Source: Brugia malayi
Lineage: Eukaryota; Nematoda; Chromadorea; Rhabditida; Onchocercidae
Direction of reading: 5' to 3'
Assembly: GCF_000002995.4 (NCBI RefSeq)
Contig: NW_025062475.1
Span: 434,001-498,000 of the forward strand
Length of the DNA stretch: 64,000 bases
The notes under the pieces were generated by a model. The model saw only the letters and a program-made list of their open reading frames with translations. It searched no databases and was not told the DNA's origin. The position numbers were made by a program, and so were the translations under genes. This document shows positions 39,880-52,640 of this stretch, in pieces (within the stretch, counting starts at the first letter, position 1; every line of letters begins with the position of its first letter).

Positions 39880-40273
39880 AATCTAATCAATCGATTATAT
39901 TGCCATTATTCAATATCGCTATGCTCTTTTTTCATCAAATTGATTAATTAAAAAATAACATGATCACCGTATTTTCATATATTGTTTTATTTGATTTGAT
40001 TTTTTTTTTTTTTTTTTTTTTAGAAAAAAAAAAATTAAAAATAAGAACAAAAAAAAACAAGCAAAGGTCATGTGATGCTTCATTTTGTTTGTAAATATCT
40101 ACCTCTAAATTTCAATTTTCATTTTTTTCACACTGTTCACAAAGTATAGACATATCAGCATTTTCTATGCCAATTTTATCAGCTGTTATCATTATCCAAT
40201 TATGATATCACTGATATTACTATAACACATAATATTGATATATTTAAAACTATACTTTTACTAGATGTTAGTT

Positions 40274-40312
40274 ATAATATGATATAATACCTACTGTATT
40301 ATATCATATTAT
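40274..40312. repeat. Perfect inverted repeat, 17-bp arms, 5-nt loop
   Basis: ATAATATGATATAATAC, then loop CTACT, then the exact reverse complement ending 40312. All AT except GC pairs near the loop. Stable enough to fold as RNA or extrude as DNA. No flanking duplication seen. Confidence 0.85.
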
Positions 40313-41440
40313 TTTTTGTATTATGCAAAATTAAATTACTACTACCGAAAATTCATAATTACTGTACATGGAGTGATGAGTAACGAACAGTCTGGAAAAT
40401 TCAACAGCAACCATTTCTATTGAAACTCGAGATTTAAGTAGACAAAACTTGAGGAATGTTAATTTTAGCTTTAATTTGATTTTGTAACTACTACAAAGTT
40501 TCAATTTATCGTTTCGAGTGGACGAAACAGATGAAAGTGTTCATAATATAATCACTATTGAATTCATATGGTCTAAATGATTTTTAATCTTGATTTTTTT
40601 TTTTTACTTTTATGCAAATTTAACTTATTAGCCAAAGCGTGTAGGCGTATAGCTAATGTCTAGAAAGAATAAATTAGATTTTGCAGTTTTGAAATGAAAT
40701 GAATGCATTAATCAGCTATTTCATTCTTGAGGAAATTACTTTTTCATATGCATCTTCCAATATAGCTTTCATACATTAACTTTTTCGATTTCCAAGAAAT
40801 CACTTTTGAGCAAAACAATTTAAAAATTACATGATAAGGAAACTTTTCCAAATGCAACTTTATCAGTAAAGTTTTTAATGAACCGTTTAGATTACAAGTA
40901 TATCATAAAATCATGTAATCAAAGCTATGTATCAAAAAGCGCTCAGCACTTTCATTCCCATAAAATTATTCAAATTATCGATTTTTTTTTTTTTTTTTGA
41001 AATCTCTATAATCTGCTGTTGTATAACTAATTATATTGGCTATAGCCATATGTGATATTCTCGAAAATGATCTAGTGCACCATTTAGGTCGAATATTACT
41101 GACTGGATCATTTAGTTCCACAGATCAGAATATTATCTGTTTAACTTGAACTCTAATAATAATTTTTTATAATATTATACATGAATTATACTGAAATATT
41201 ATGGAATGTTCAGATATCTTATAGATCATGCAAAGGAATTCCTAAATAATTCTATCACTAATATAGTTCAATTTTGAGTATCTTTAGATCATCAAGATTA
41301 TTCACTTCTAAAAATGAAATTTAAAATTATTTTTAGCAATAGATTTGTGCAAAATCATTTCTCAAACTAATATAATAATAATAATAATTACACTGTATTG
41401 ATTGCATAAAAAGGTGATTGTAAAGAGCAATAGCAAATCA

Positions 41441-41481
41441 ATTCTTATCATCTGTTTTACATAAGAACAGATGATAAGAAT
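41441..41481. repeat. Perfect inverted repeat, 16-bp arms, 9-nt loop
   Basis: ATTCTTATCATCTGTT, loop TTACATAAG, then the exact reverse complement. A genuine hairpin-type geometry, but short for a nematode pre-miRNA (arms usually 22 bp or more). No known miRNA seed assigned. Confidence 0.85.
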
Positions 41482-42066
41482 CAGTATATATAAACAAATA
41501 AAAGTAAATGATTGATAAGAAATTGAAAGATGAGGTTTTTTTTTTTTGTGATATATCTATTAAGATTAAATTCTTGACTTGCAAAATGAGTTATATCACA
41601 GTTATCTCATGAAAGATTTAATGATGAATGTAAAGTATTCAAATTGATTTTCAGGTAGTAAGAAATTTAACTAACTTGTGAAGCTATGACAAGTAATTCT
41701 GCTAAAAAGAAAGAGAACCATTTTCATTTCATTCTCTAAAATTACAGATATGATATGTTATAATAACAACAAACTGTCAGAAACCATAAAGTAATAATTA
41801 AAATTTTGTAAAATCATTATATCTAACCGAAATTTTAAAAAAGAAAAAAGACAAAAGTGTATATGAATGTATAATACTATCAGAAAAACAAAAAATCATT
41901 TCAAGCAAACTATTAGAGGTAGTAACACGATAAAAAAAAAAAAATCTTATATGATATGTACATATAATTACGTATATAATTTACATATATAATTAAATAT
42001 ATAAATTGAATACCCGTAATTTTGCTATTATCTTATATATTCTTATTATTATTATTTATATATATG

Positions 42067-45000
42067 TTATAAGACAGTCCAACTTTGTTGTGCAATGATC
42101 CATTCATTTGTTTTAACGGAGGTAATTTTGGACATACAACGATATGGCGAAGGACAGGTGTCATTTCGAATAGAATGAAGTTGCTCTCGACATGCTTCTA
42201 ATTCTTCCATTACCTAAAATTAGGAGTTAGAAAAATAATAAGATTAAATTAAGGAGCTAAAATTAAGCATTAAAGATAAAGTGAAAATAAATTACTAAAA
42301 GTAGCAAAAAAATTTAGCATTCATTTTATCATTTGTTTGACTAATTTAAATATTACAATAAATCTTCTGTTTATTAATTTTTGTTGTTTTGGTTTTGTTT
42401 TTAAATATTGCATTTATGTATTAATATTTTATTACAAAATAAAAAAGTATTATCCAGTTACATTCTTGCTAGCAATATGTTTATCGATATTTTTAGCAAT
42501 TATAAAATTATGGTAATATGAAACGAAATGATTTTTTTTTTAAATAAAACTTACTTCACTTACTCTCATGATTTTTGATAAATCTAATTGAGAAAATAAA
42601 TATTCGATATACTTTCGAACATAACACTTTATTAATCATTCGTAACGATTATTAGTAATTTTAAATTGATAATATTGATAATTTTAAAGAGATGACGCTA
42701 AATTTTAAAGACTTTTTACTTCTAAAAAATAAAAAAGAAGTTAAAAATATTACAGTACAAGCAATTTTAGACTATTTAATTTATAGTGATCTAAATAAAA
42801 AAAAAAAAAAAAAAAAGATCTATAGTGATCAAAATATTAAAAATAAGGAGTCAAACTTGATCTGATAATATGAAATTAGTTCAAATTCTTACAAAATTTG
42901 CTTTTTAATATTCCTGAATGTATGATATTATTTTTAGTGCGTGAAAACATACGTAAAAAACGTGAATAATGATTTTACGATTTGAATGTTTTGAATTGTA
43001 AATATATATATATATATATATGCATCCATTTCATGAATGTTTTTTTTTTAAAAAAAATTAAATAAAATAACAGAGTTAACCTGGCTTCCTCTTTGAGGCC
43101 ATTTATTTCCATGCAGTATTTTAGCTTCAGGAATTTCTTTGATCATTTTCAATCGATTTTTCCATGATTTATTACATGGATCAATAAATCGAGTAAGTGC
43201 ATTAGTTTTCACTGTTTTATTTGATGACCACAACTTATCTCTCATCACTCGCCTCAAAAAAAAATAAGTTTAAATTAAAAAGAGAAATTTAAATATTTAG
43301 CAAGTAGTAATTTATTGAAGCATTATCAAATATTTATTCTTTTATTGTAAAATTACAAATCTATCTACATAAGTAGCAGTATTTGTTTTCTAAATTGAAC
43401 ATTATTATAAATTTAAAGCTGAAATTAATTAAATTAAAAAAATTTAAATTATTACAAATTTGAATTTGTTATTATAAAATTATGAATTTAATTAACCTTA
43501 GATGAAAAACAAGTGCAGTTTCAGGTGGTACAACTGTTACAAGTTTTCCAGGTTCTGGTTGTAATACCTGATGTACATGTGTACTGTAAATGTATTCCGG
43601 AATCATGACTACCTGAAATGATACGCTATTAATGAATAACTAAAAAAAATATTAAGTAAAAAAAAAAAAAAACAGGTAACAAAATATAATCTTTCCATCC
43701 GGAATGCATTCAATTTCTAAATATTAATTATCTTTCATCATTATAAATAACTTATACCTGTTTATTTAAATTAGGTATAAATCAAAAATGTGTTATTAAT
43801 TTTGAATAACAAAATTTTTTAAAAAAAAAAGAAAAAAAGATGCCCAAAATTTTGAAATAAAAATTTACTTTACTTCGAAAACCAGCTGGCCAAATATAAT
43901 TTTCCAATGAAATATTTGTAAAAACACTGAAATCAATATTTGTTGGCTTGGAAATATTAGCCCAATGATTCTAAAAAAAGAAAAAAAAAAGAGTTTCCAA
44001 TGAAATATTTTCAGTTATTTCAAATTTTGTAACATTTTAATTTTGTTTCATATCAATATAATTTATTTTTGCATATTTCAATCACTTTTCACCAAATTAT
44101 AAGCTCAGAAATTGTCTCAATTTCATCTCATTCTCGATGATCTTCCAATCTTCGAGAATGATTAGATATGATATTGAGATCAAAATGATAAATGTGTATT
44201 TTACTTCTCTCAATGTCAATTTATTTTGCAAAACTTGTTTAATTATATTTTCTCCTTTAGCTATATGCATTAATTATAGAGTACTTTTTTTTTATAAAAA
44301 CACATTTATATATTTATTTTTTATTTTTTTATAAAAAAAAAAACAACTATTAACTTTATAAAATATTTTTGAAAAAAGCTCATATTACTTTCAAAAAAAA
44401 AAAATCTTTTTTTTTCTTATTTTTCAAATAATTCATAATATATTTTCAAAATTTTGAAATAATTTTTTTTTTTTAAGTAAGAAAAAAATTTTTTTAACCT
44501 CAAAAAGCGCAAAACTACTTCGAATGATAAATGCTGCTGATTTTTGAAATTTTTCATGTAAATTGTCAAATAATTGAAGCAATGATGATTCTTTATAATT
44601 TATCATAATTTCATCTAAATCGGACGAAATCACATATTTTGCATGACCACGAATTCGTAAAAGACAATCGTTGATTGAAGTTGCTACCTTTAAAATAGTA
44701 AAGAATTAAAAAAAAAAAAAAAAAAATTATAGAGAAATTAGATTTTTATAATTTTAATATTTCAAAATTGTTAATAAATAATAGCTTAGGATTAAAATTT
44801 GTTTCAAATATATATATATATATAAATAAAAAGGAGAAAGAAAAAAGAATGTTATAGTATTATAATAATGTTTTACATTTGATAATAATTGATAAAAATA
44901 GCAAAATTTGATCTTATATTTGAAATTCGAATTAATTTAATTTGTATAACTCAAAAACTCGAATATTTATTTGATTAGAGAACAGTTTGAATTTTCTAAG

Positions 45001-47102
45001 CAAAATTTTGTTTTTAATGAATGAAATGTAATACAATGAATTCAACGCTTATTTATTTAATTTAGTATTTAGCAACTAAATAGTATTTTATATATTTGAA
45101 AAAGAAATAAATGAATTGCTTATTTATTGATTAGAAAATATTCTATCAAATTTATAATTTAATTTTCAACAACAAACAAACAAACAAAAAAAAAAAAAAA
45201 TGATAAATAATATAAAACATTTTGAAAATGATACATCTATTGCGGTGGTTCAAGTTTACAGCAGCAAATAATCTTTAAGCATTTCAAAAATTTCTAAAAT
45301 AATATTATAAAAGATTAAAAATTAATTTGTAAATAATTATTCTCAATAATCAATTATTGAAAATAGTACGTTTATTGATAAAAAAAAAAAAAAAGAAACA
45401 TTGCAATAATTTTTTTTTTTTTTTTTTCAAATTGTAATTTTTTGAAATTTAACAAATTCATACCTCAGCCCTATAAACTCGTAAATTTGGATCACTTTCA
45501 TAAGTGCTAGCATTATGATTGTCTGTTGGTAATAGTGCCCAATTAATTCTCTCAATTTCAACATCTTTTGAATGTTCATAAACACGTAACAATGCGTCAA
45601 CTTCAGGTGTCATCGATTGTACATAGACACAAAATTTGGTGACACCTTGAGCAATCCAAATCTGTAAATCTCTTAAGAAGAGAGCAAAATTTATTTCATC
45701 AAAATCAAACAATAAATTTATTTAGTTCAAAAAAGAAAAAAAAAAATGTAAATTGATAAATTAAAAAATAATTTTTACAATAAATTTATTTATTCGAATA
45801 ATTACATTTATTAATTTTGAAAATTATTTATGATAAATAATATATGTTTTAAATTACCTCAAAAAATTGCACCAATAATGTCCAATCAGCTAATAAAAAA
45901 ATTGGTTGCAAGCAAACAGCAAGATAATGCTTGCGTGGTTCATTTTGCATGATGCGTGCATCATGCAGCACAACTGGCATTTTTAATGCAGGCTTATCCA
46001 TTCGTGATATATATGCCTTGGGTAATAATTCATAATTTTTCATTTTTATCAAAAATTGATTTAATTGTTTGTGATATATTGTTGTAGCAAAATAACCAAC
46101 AAAATCACATCTAAATAAATAATTTAACACATACTAAATGTTAACTATAAATAATGCAAAGTAATAATTTTAAATTAAATATAATAAATGAAAAAAAAAA
46201 AAAAAAGAATAAATTAATCAATAAAAATGTTGGAAAAAATTAAAAAAAAAACAAACTTAATAGCATAAAACCATGGACATTTAAGAATTGGCTCATGAAT
46301 TAATGGTACTGTTAAAAAATTTGATTCATTTATTTGTAAATGAAAATGAAGTTTAATCATTGTTTTACATTTACGAATTGTTGTTAATCGAATTCCTTTA
46401 GATGAAATTATATATGCACCCATAACATATGTCTGCAAAAATAAATTCTTTTTTTTTTTTTTTTAAATAATAAATCATTTTTGAATTATTTATTCTTTTT
46501 CTTACTAATAAACTAGTTTAAGTTTTATTTTTTAAGTATTATTATTATTTTTTTTTTTTTGGATATTAACTATTAATTATATTTGTAGATGAAATTTGAA
46601 CATTTCACTTTTCTTTTCTTTTTTTTTTCTTCATTGAGTTAAATTTTTTAAAGTTATTAGGAAAAATCATAGAAATATTTTGCTACATTAAAAAAAAAAA
46701 AAATGGAGTAATCATTAAGCAATTACTCAAATAATCAAATAATTTAATGCAAATGATAAGATTTGATTGATCGATTGATTGATTAATTGATTAATTGATT
46801 GGTAGATGATCAGAAATGTAATTTTATAGTTTTTAAAAAAAAAAAAAATTATATAAATTATTTACCTTATCATTATAGTTAGGAGATTTCTGCATAATAG
46901 TATTATTAATAGTAGTAGTAGTAGAATTAGTGAATGTAGTAGGAATGAAAATTTTAAACGATGAAAATTTTTGCATAATTTTTGATTCATTTTTCCATAA
47001 TTTAATTGTATTTGAAAATGTATAAATACGAGTAAGTGAGAATATAATCATTGTTGTAAAAGAACTGAGAAAAAGTATAGCAAAAAAATGTTTCAATGCC
47101 AT
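42067..47102 (-). CDS. GT92 (DUF23) family glycosyltransferase, type II membrane protein
   Basis: Complete nine-exon gene, ATG at 47102, stop TAA 42067-42069. The N-terminus MALKHFFAILFLSSFTTMII is a signal anchor, which is typical of Golgi glycosyltransferases. A Thr/Asn-rich stem (STTTTINN) follows. Exons approx.: 46866-47102, 46258-46434, 45857-46116, 45463-45680, 44500-44690, 43870-43970, 43499-43612, 43079-43257, 42067-42208. Domain text: KCPWFYAIKF, DFVGYFATTIYHKQL, then ADWTLLVQFFEIWIAQGVTK with YVQSMTPEVDALLRVYEHS, then a DxD-type site in YVISSDLDEIMI (about 44630), then SFALFE, NISKPTNIDFS, VYPPETALVFHLR-like VPPETALVFHLR and RVMRDKLW. C-terminal ACREQLHSIRNDTCPSPYRC has the usual Cys pair. 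GT92 enzymes characterised in C. elegans (GALT-1) add galactose to core fucose. The substrate here is unknown. Nematodes carry many paralogs. Confidence 0.9.
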
Positions 47103-47648
47103 AATATAATCTAAAAATTAAAATTTTCATAATTAATAATTAATTAATTTTTAATAAATTAACCTTTAACACAATTACTCATAAATTACACACATTACAA
47201 TTATATTATTAATTTTTGAATTGAAATGAAATGAAATGAAAATAGAAAAATTGTCATTTTAGCTTAGTCATATAAAAAATATCAAAGATCATCCAACATC
47301 AACATTGTTGACAAAAGTTCTTTTGTTAAAAATTAGCAAAAAAAAAAAAAAAAAGATTAAATCGACCTTTGATGCTTTTTTTTTTTTATGGTTTAAAAAA
47401 GTTTGCAAATATGTTAGAAAGATGATAAAATGCTGATAAAAAAATTTAATTTAATTTTCTCTCAACTGATCGAAATGAATGCAAATTTTTGTTATCATTT
47501 TTTTTATCATTTCTTTAAAACATTTGCAATATTCTAAAAATTATATTATCATTAATGAGCCAATTAATGCATTCAAACAAAGAGTTTATCAATGTTTGAA
47601 AATTTATTTGCTAAATTAATAATATCATATCAACAAGAAAAAACAAAC

Positions 47649-47674
47649 AGAGAGAGAGAGAGAGAGAGAGAGAG
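47649..47674. repeat. (AG)n microsatellite
   Basis: Uninterrupted AG dinucleotide run of about 13 units ending in AGAGCG. Located about 0.55 kb upstream of the GT92 start. Confidence 0.9.
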
Positions 47675-48054
47675 CGAAAAAACAAGGAAACAAAAATGAT
47701 TGTAATTTTAAATTAAATATTTTAGTTTTATTTTTGGATGAAAAAAACAAGAAAAAAAAAAGAGCAAATATTTGATAATAAAAAGTCCAAAAAGAAAAAA
47801 AAATGAAAAAGAAAAACAAATATAGCATTTAAAAATGATAAAATTATTTTTTGATTTATTTTTTTTTTTAAGAAAAAAAATAAAAAAAAAAAATGTTAGT
47901 TCGATTTGGCGGTAGCTGAATGAAACGAAAGAAATGTGACGTAAACAAGAATGAATTTGGAATTGAACTGAAAATAATCATCAAATCAGATCGTGGGATA
48001 GAATTTAAAAGAAAATGAAAATACTGAGAAAAGTGATTGAACTAAAATCAGGTT

Positions 48055-48058
<4 letters not shown>

Positions 48059-48107
<49 letters not shown>
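48059..48107. repeat. (GA)n microsatellite
   Basis: About 24 GA units with one GGGA interruption near the right end. Confidence 0.9.
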
Positions 48108-49297
48108 TGGACAATATAATTTCTTTCTTTTTTAAAACTGATAACAATACTAAGACGAGTTATGACAATGTCAAATGATCAGAGTATCAAATACGCCGAG
48201 ATTTTTTTTTTTGCAAACAAAACAAAATTTCCGCAATTGAATAAAAAATGTTTGTAGGATAATTTTTGCAAATATTTAGCAAAAATGATTTATTTTTTAA
48301 ATTTTTTTATCTAAAACTAATAATGAAAATTGCAAATTTTTATTTTAGAGTTTAGAAAAAAAAAAAAGAAATGTTAATAAATAAATTAATTTGTTTACAA
48401 TTAGATGATGATTAATATGAATGCTTCAGTTAATCATGAAGAAATGATCAAATAGCTTAAATATTTTAAATATTTAGTATTTAAAAAATAGCATTTAAAT
48501 ATATATTAGTATTTAAAAAAATTATGTATATTTATATTTAGTATTTTAAAAAAATGTTTTTTTTTTCATTAATTTATTACATTTTTGTTTTGTTTTGCTT
48601 CTTTTTTTTTTTTTTTTTTTTCAAATTTAGTTTGCAATTAAATTTGCACACATATTATTTTATATTTTGCTATTAATTCATAATTAGCAAATAGTGTAAA
48701 ATGAAATAAAATTATTTTTAGCAATGTTTGCTGAATATTAATGAATAAATTAAATTGAATAATTAAAATTCAAATGAAATTTAAAATGAATAAATTGTTA
48801 ATTATTAATTTGCATTGTTTTAATTAATAAATCATATTTAACAACATCCTTTCATTCAGTCATCATTCTCAAATCAATGAAATTATGAGAAGTTAAAATT
48901 GTTTTTTTTTTTCATTGAAAAATTAAATTTAATTAAACTATATAAATATTATCATCACAATTTCGATCTTATTATTTCGATTATAAAAAAAAAAAAATCA
49001 TTTATAAAAGTTTATTATTAACTCATGCAGTAAATAACATTTGAACAATTATATCTTCGATTATTATCATTTCTTCATTTAAAAAGAATTAAAAAATTTG
49101 CAAATATAAACAACGAAATTTTCCGAATTTTATTTTTTTATTTATTTTAAAAAAAAACAAAACACAATTATATGTGAATAATATTATGTATTTTTGATGA
49201 TAAAAATGTTGAATTAATTAAAAAATGAAAATAATAGAAAATAAGTTGCAAATTTACAAATTTAATATTTATTTATTTCAATTGATCATAGTGTTCA

Positions 49298-49300
49298 AGA

Positions 49301-49335
<35 letters not shown>
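49298..49335. repeat. (GA)n microsatellite
   Basis: GA run starting with an interrupted AGAGAGGGAG block. Flanked by AT-rich sequence. Confidence 0.88.
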
Positions 49336-49338
<3 letters not shown>

Positions 49339-50050
49339 CTGTATTTCAATGATGTCATTTCATTCATTCAAAAAAAAAATTTACATTCATTATTATATTT
49401 TCGAAACAAAATTTATAGCTTTCAAAAGAGGGTGACAATTGAAATGTGACACTGAAAATTTTTGAAATTTTCATTCCCATAGAAAATTATATTATATTAA
49501 AAGATTAGCTAATGAATTTTTTTTTTTCTTGAGAAAATTTCAATATTATGATGATATTTTGCTTTTTTTTTTTTAAATAATATTAGCATTTTTAATAATA
49601 ATATTACTTTTTATAATTAAAAACTTTTATCAAGAAAATAGTTTATTCATTGATGAAATTGATTTTTGATTATATTAAAGTTTGCACAAGCTATGTAAAT
49701 AATGCTAAACACTAAAAACAACAACCATCATCATTAAATTGCTTTTGTCAACAAGAATGAAAGAAAGAGAGAAAGAATGAGGTCATTTTTTAAATAAATG
49801 TGAGACAGTGAATGTGACACATTACAATACTTTATCCTTTCGCTGTAAGATTGAATTTTGAAAGTTTCACAAAAAAAAAAGAAAAACTGAATTTTTGAAA
49901 TGAATGTAATGTTTAGCGCTAATACTAGCACTAATTATTTCTATTCATTAAAATTTAAACTTGTTTTTGCTTTCAGTCAATAACAATGAATTCATTAGAT
50001 GTAAATATCAAAAAGAAAAAAAAAAATTGATTAAAAATATACAGAGTGAC

Positions 50051-50523
50051 AACCAATAATGACAATAACAGTAGCAGTAATACTAACAAAAACAATAACA
50101 CCAACAGCTATTATAACAATAACAGCAAATAATAACAATAACAACAATAACGACGACAGCTATAACAATAACAGCAGTAGCGGTAATAATAACGAGAACA
50201 ATAACACCAACAGCTATAATAACAATAACAACAATGACGACGACAGCTATAACAACAACAGCAGTAGCAGTAATAATAACGAGAACAATAACAGCAATAA
50301 TAACAATAACAACAATAACGACGATAGCTATAATAACAGCAACAGTGGCAACAATAATAACAACAAGAACAGTAACACCAACAGCTATAACAACAACAAT
50401 AGCAATGATAACAATAGCAACAGAAGTAATAATAATAACAAGAACAGCAGTGATAATAATACCAGTAACAGTAACACCAATAGCAGTAACAACAGCAACA
50501 CTAATAGTAACAACAATAGCGAT

Positions 50524-50556
<33 letters not shown>

Positions 50557-50570
50557 ATCATTAAAATTAT
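50051..50570 (+). repeat. Imperfect AAC/AAT/AGC triplet array (Asn/Ser-rich open frame)
   Basis: About 520 bases built from triplets of A, C, T and G (AAC, AAT, AGC, GAC, ACC). All three forward frames are open for long stretches. One of them (50059-50574) reads as Asn/Ser/Asp-rich with recurring NDDSYNN. The motif CGACGAYAGC recurs at 50151, 50238 and 50319. Spacings are 87 and 81 bp, both multiples of three. Repeats of pure trinucleotide origin keep all frames open by themselves, so this is probably not a gene. No splice signals or neighbouring exons were recognised. Confidence 0.75.
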
Positions 50571-50574
50571 GTAG

Positions 50575-51049
50575 CAGAAAAAAATGACAATAAATCATTT
50601 AAAAAGAAATTTCTGCACAAAATAACTGAAATAAGAAAATTAAAGTAACTTTTCGCAAAATGAAAAATTAAAAAATAAATCATTTTTTTTCATCGAAATT
50701 TATTGATAAACAAAAAAAGAAAAGGGAAAATTGCAACTTCCAATTATATTAATCATAAAAACCTCTTCAATTATAGTAACAATTAATTAATTAATTAAAA
50801 ACCATCCATTTCTATGGATTAAAATGATAAATACAAAAATTTAAACAACAACAAATGATACAAAATAAAAACTTTCCAAAAAAAAAAAAAAAAAAAGACG
50901 ACAACAAAAGATATAAGAAAATTTAAAATTAATTTAAAAGGCTAAAACGAACAAAATTTATCTCTGATACAACATTTTTTAATTGAAAATAAAAAGTAAA
51001 TTATGCTAATATTATCTGTAAGTGAAATGCTAAAACAATAAATCTTATC

Positions 51050-51083
<34 letters not shown>

Positions 51084-52300
51084 AAAACTTAAAAATAATA
51101 TTATTAAAAGAAATAATTAAAGGAAAAAAAAAAAATAAAGGTGGACTAGAAATAATTAAATAAATGGAGACAAACATAGTAATTTCTAAAAAACTAACAT
51201 TTTTAAATTTAGTTAATAAATGAAAATAAAATAAGCATTTTAAAAAGCTAAAGCAATTAAAAGATAAAAGAAAAAAAATAGCAAGATAATAATCTATCAA
51301 AAAAAAAAAGAATGATAAAATAGGCAAAAAAAAAAATGATAATCAAATATGATAAAATACAAAAGAAAAGAATGATAAAATGATTGGAAAAAATATGCAT
51401 ATAAATTAAAAATAGAAATTTTAGTACGAAATAAATATAAAAATACGAATTAAAAATAATATTATATTAATAGTAAACATATAATAATAATAATAATAAT
51501 AAAAGGATTCAAAAAAGATTTTTTGTTATTCTTATCATATTTTATATTTATTTTATAAAAATGCATTAATGATAACATTGGCAATGGATGATGTTATATT
51601 CTTATTTATTTATTATCATGAAATCAAAAAATAAATAAATAAATAAATAAAATACTTACTAAAAAAAAAAAAAAAAAAGGAAATCACTAAAATCACAATA
51701 AAAATTTCAATATAAAACAAATATAATAATATGATAATAACAAAAAAAAAAAAAAAAATCGAAAAACCTTAAATAAAAATATTGTCATAGAACATTGTCA
51801 CCTGTCACCTGCTAATTAATAAACTAAAATATACAAATTAATAAGCAGATAACACGACACACACACACACACAAAAAAAACAAAACAATGTAAATAAGAG
51901 CATAAAATAGAAAAAAAAAAAATGCTATTGAATAAAAATAATAAAAATGAAATAAACGTTTTGCATAAATAATAATAATAATAAAAGTAATAGTAGTAAT
52001 ATCTAATTAATTAATTATATTAATGTAAGATGCAAATCGTTATAAATAATTTAAATCTTCGATATTTATGCTCAAAATTATAACATTTGTTTTTAGTTCA
52101 TTCATTTCTATTAAAATATAAATTTAAAGAACTTAAAATGCTACTATCATCTAACTAGATGTACATCTAATTAGTCTAATTAATTAATTTTTTCAAATAA
52201 GCATCTAATTAATTAAGCGTCTAATTAGATGTGAGATTAGTTATATCTATAAATGAATGAATAAAAAGCACAAAAAAAAGAATAATTCAGTTTATATGAA
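50575..52300. other. AT-rich stretch with homopolymers
   Basis: Long A runs (about 50880, 51050, 51660, 51745), short (AATA)n and (CA)n tracts (51858-51873), and ATTAATTA palindromic clusters (52005, 52180). No gene supported. Confidence 0.6.
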
Positions 52301-52307
52301 TGCAATA

Positions 52308-52316
52308 GCAAATAAT

Positions 52317-52348
<32 letters not shown>

Positions 52349-52408
52349 ACGATAATAATAATTATAGTAGTGATAATAATAATAATAATAATAATAATGA
52401 TAATAGTA

Positions 52409-52441
<33 letters not shown>

Positions 52442-52640
52442 GTAATAATAATGATAATAATAATAATAATAATAAGTAATAATAATGATGATAATAATAA
52501 TAATAATAATAATAATAGTAATAATAATGATAATAATAATAATAATAACAATAGTGATAATGATAATAATAAATAATAATAGTAATAATAATGATAATAA
52601 TAATAATAATAATAATAGTAATAATGATAATAATAATACA
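52308..52640. repeat. (AAT)n microsatellite with GAT/AGT interruptions
   Basis: About 330 bases of TAA triplets, regularly interrupted by GAT and AGT. Long open frames on both strands are a by-product of the triplet period. Confidence 0.92.

Larger units (their letters stand above)
39885..42066. other. AT-rich stretch with two perfect hairpins
   Basis: No gene supported on either strand. Poly-T at about 40000 and 40990. It contains two perfect inverted repeats (40274-40312 and 41441-41481), annotated separately. The right end approaches the GT92 stop codon. It may include missing 5' exons of the unknown gene at 24415-27358, but none could be recognised. Confidence 0.5.
47103..50050. other. 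Gene-poor AT-rich stretch upstream of GT92
   Basis: Contains the presumed GT92 promoter next to 47103 and three (GA)n tracts, at about 47649-47674, 48059-48107 and 49298-49335. Poly-A/T runs are frequent. No exon or RNA gene recognised. Confidence 0.6.

Noticed and set aside
41441..41481. microRNA precursor
   Set aside because: Arms of 16 bp are shorter than a Dicer product needs, and there is no recognisable seed. Kept only as an inverted repeat.
49225..49449. Open frame with an Arg-Glu dipeptide repeat
   Set aside because: The RE repeat is a translated (GA)n microsatellite; flanks are not gene-like.
50083..50598. Minus-strand open frame rich in Val/Ile over the triplet array
   Set aside because: It is the reverse reading of the AAC/AAT repeat. 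Stop-free frames on both strands follow from the triplet period, and no start context or splice sites support it.
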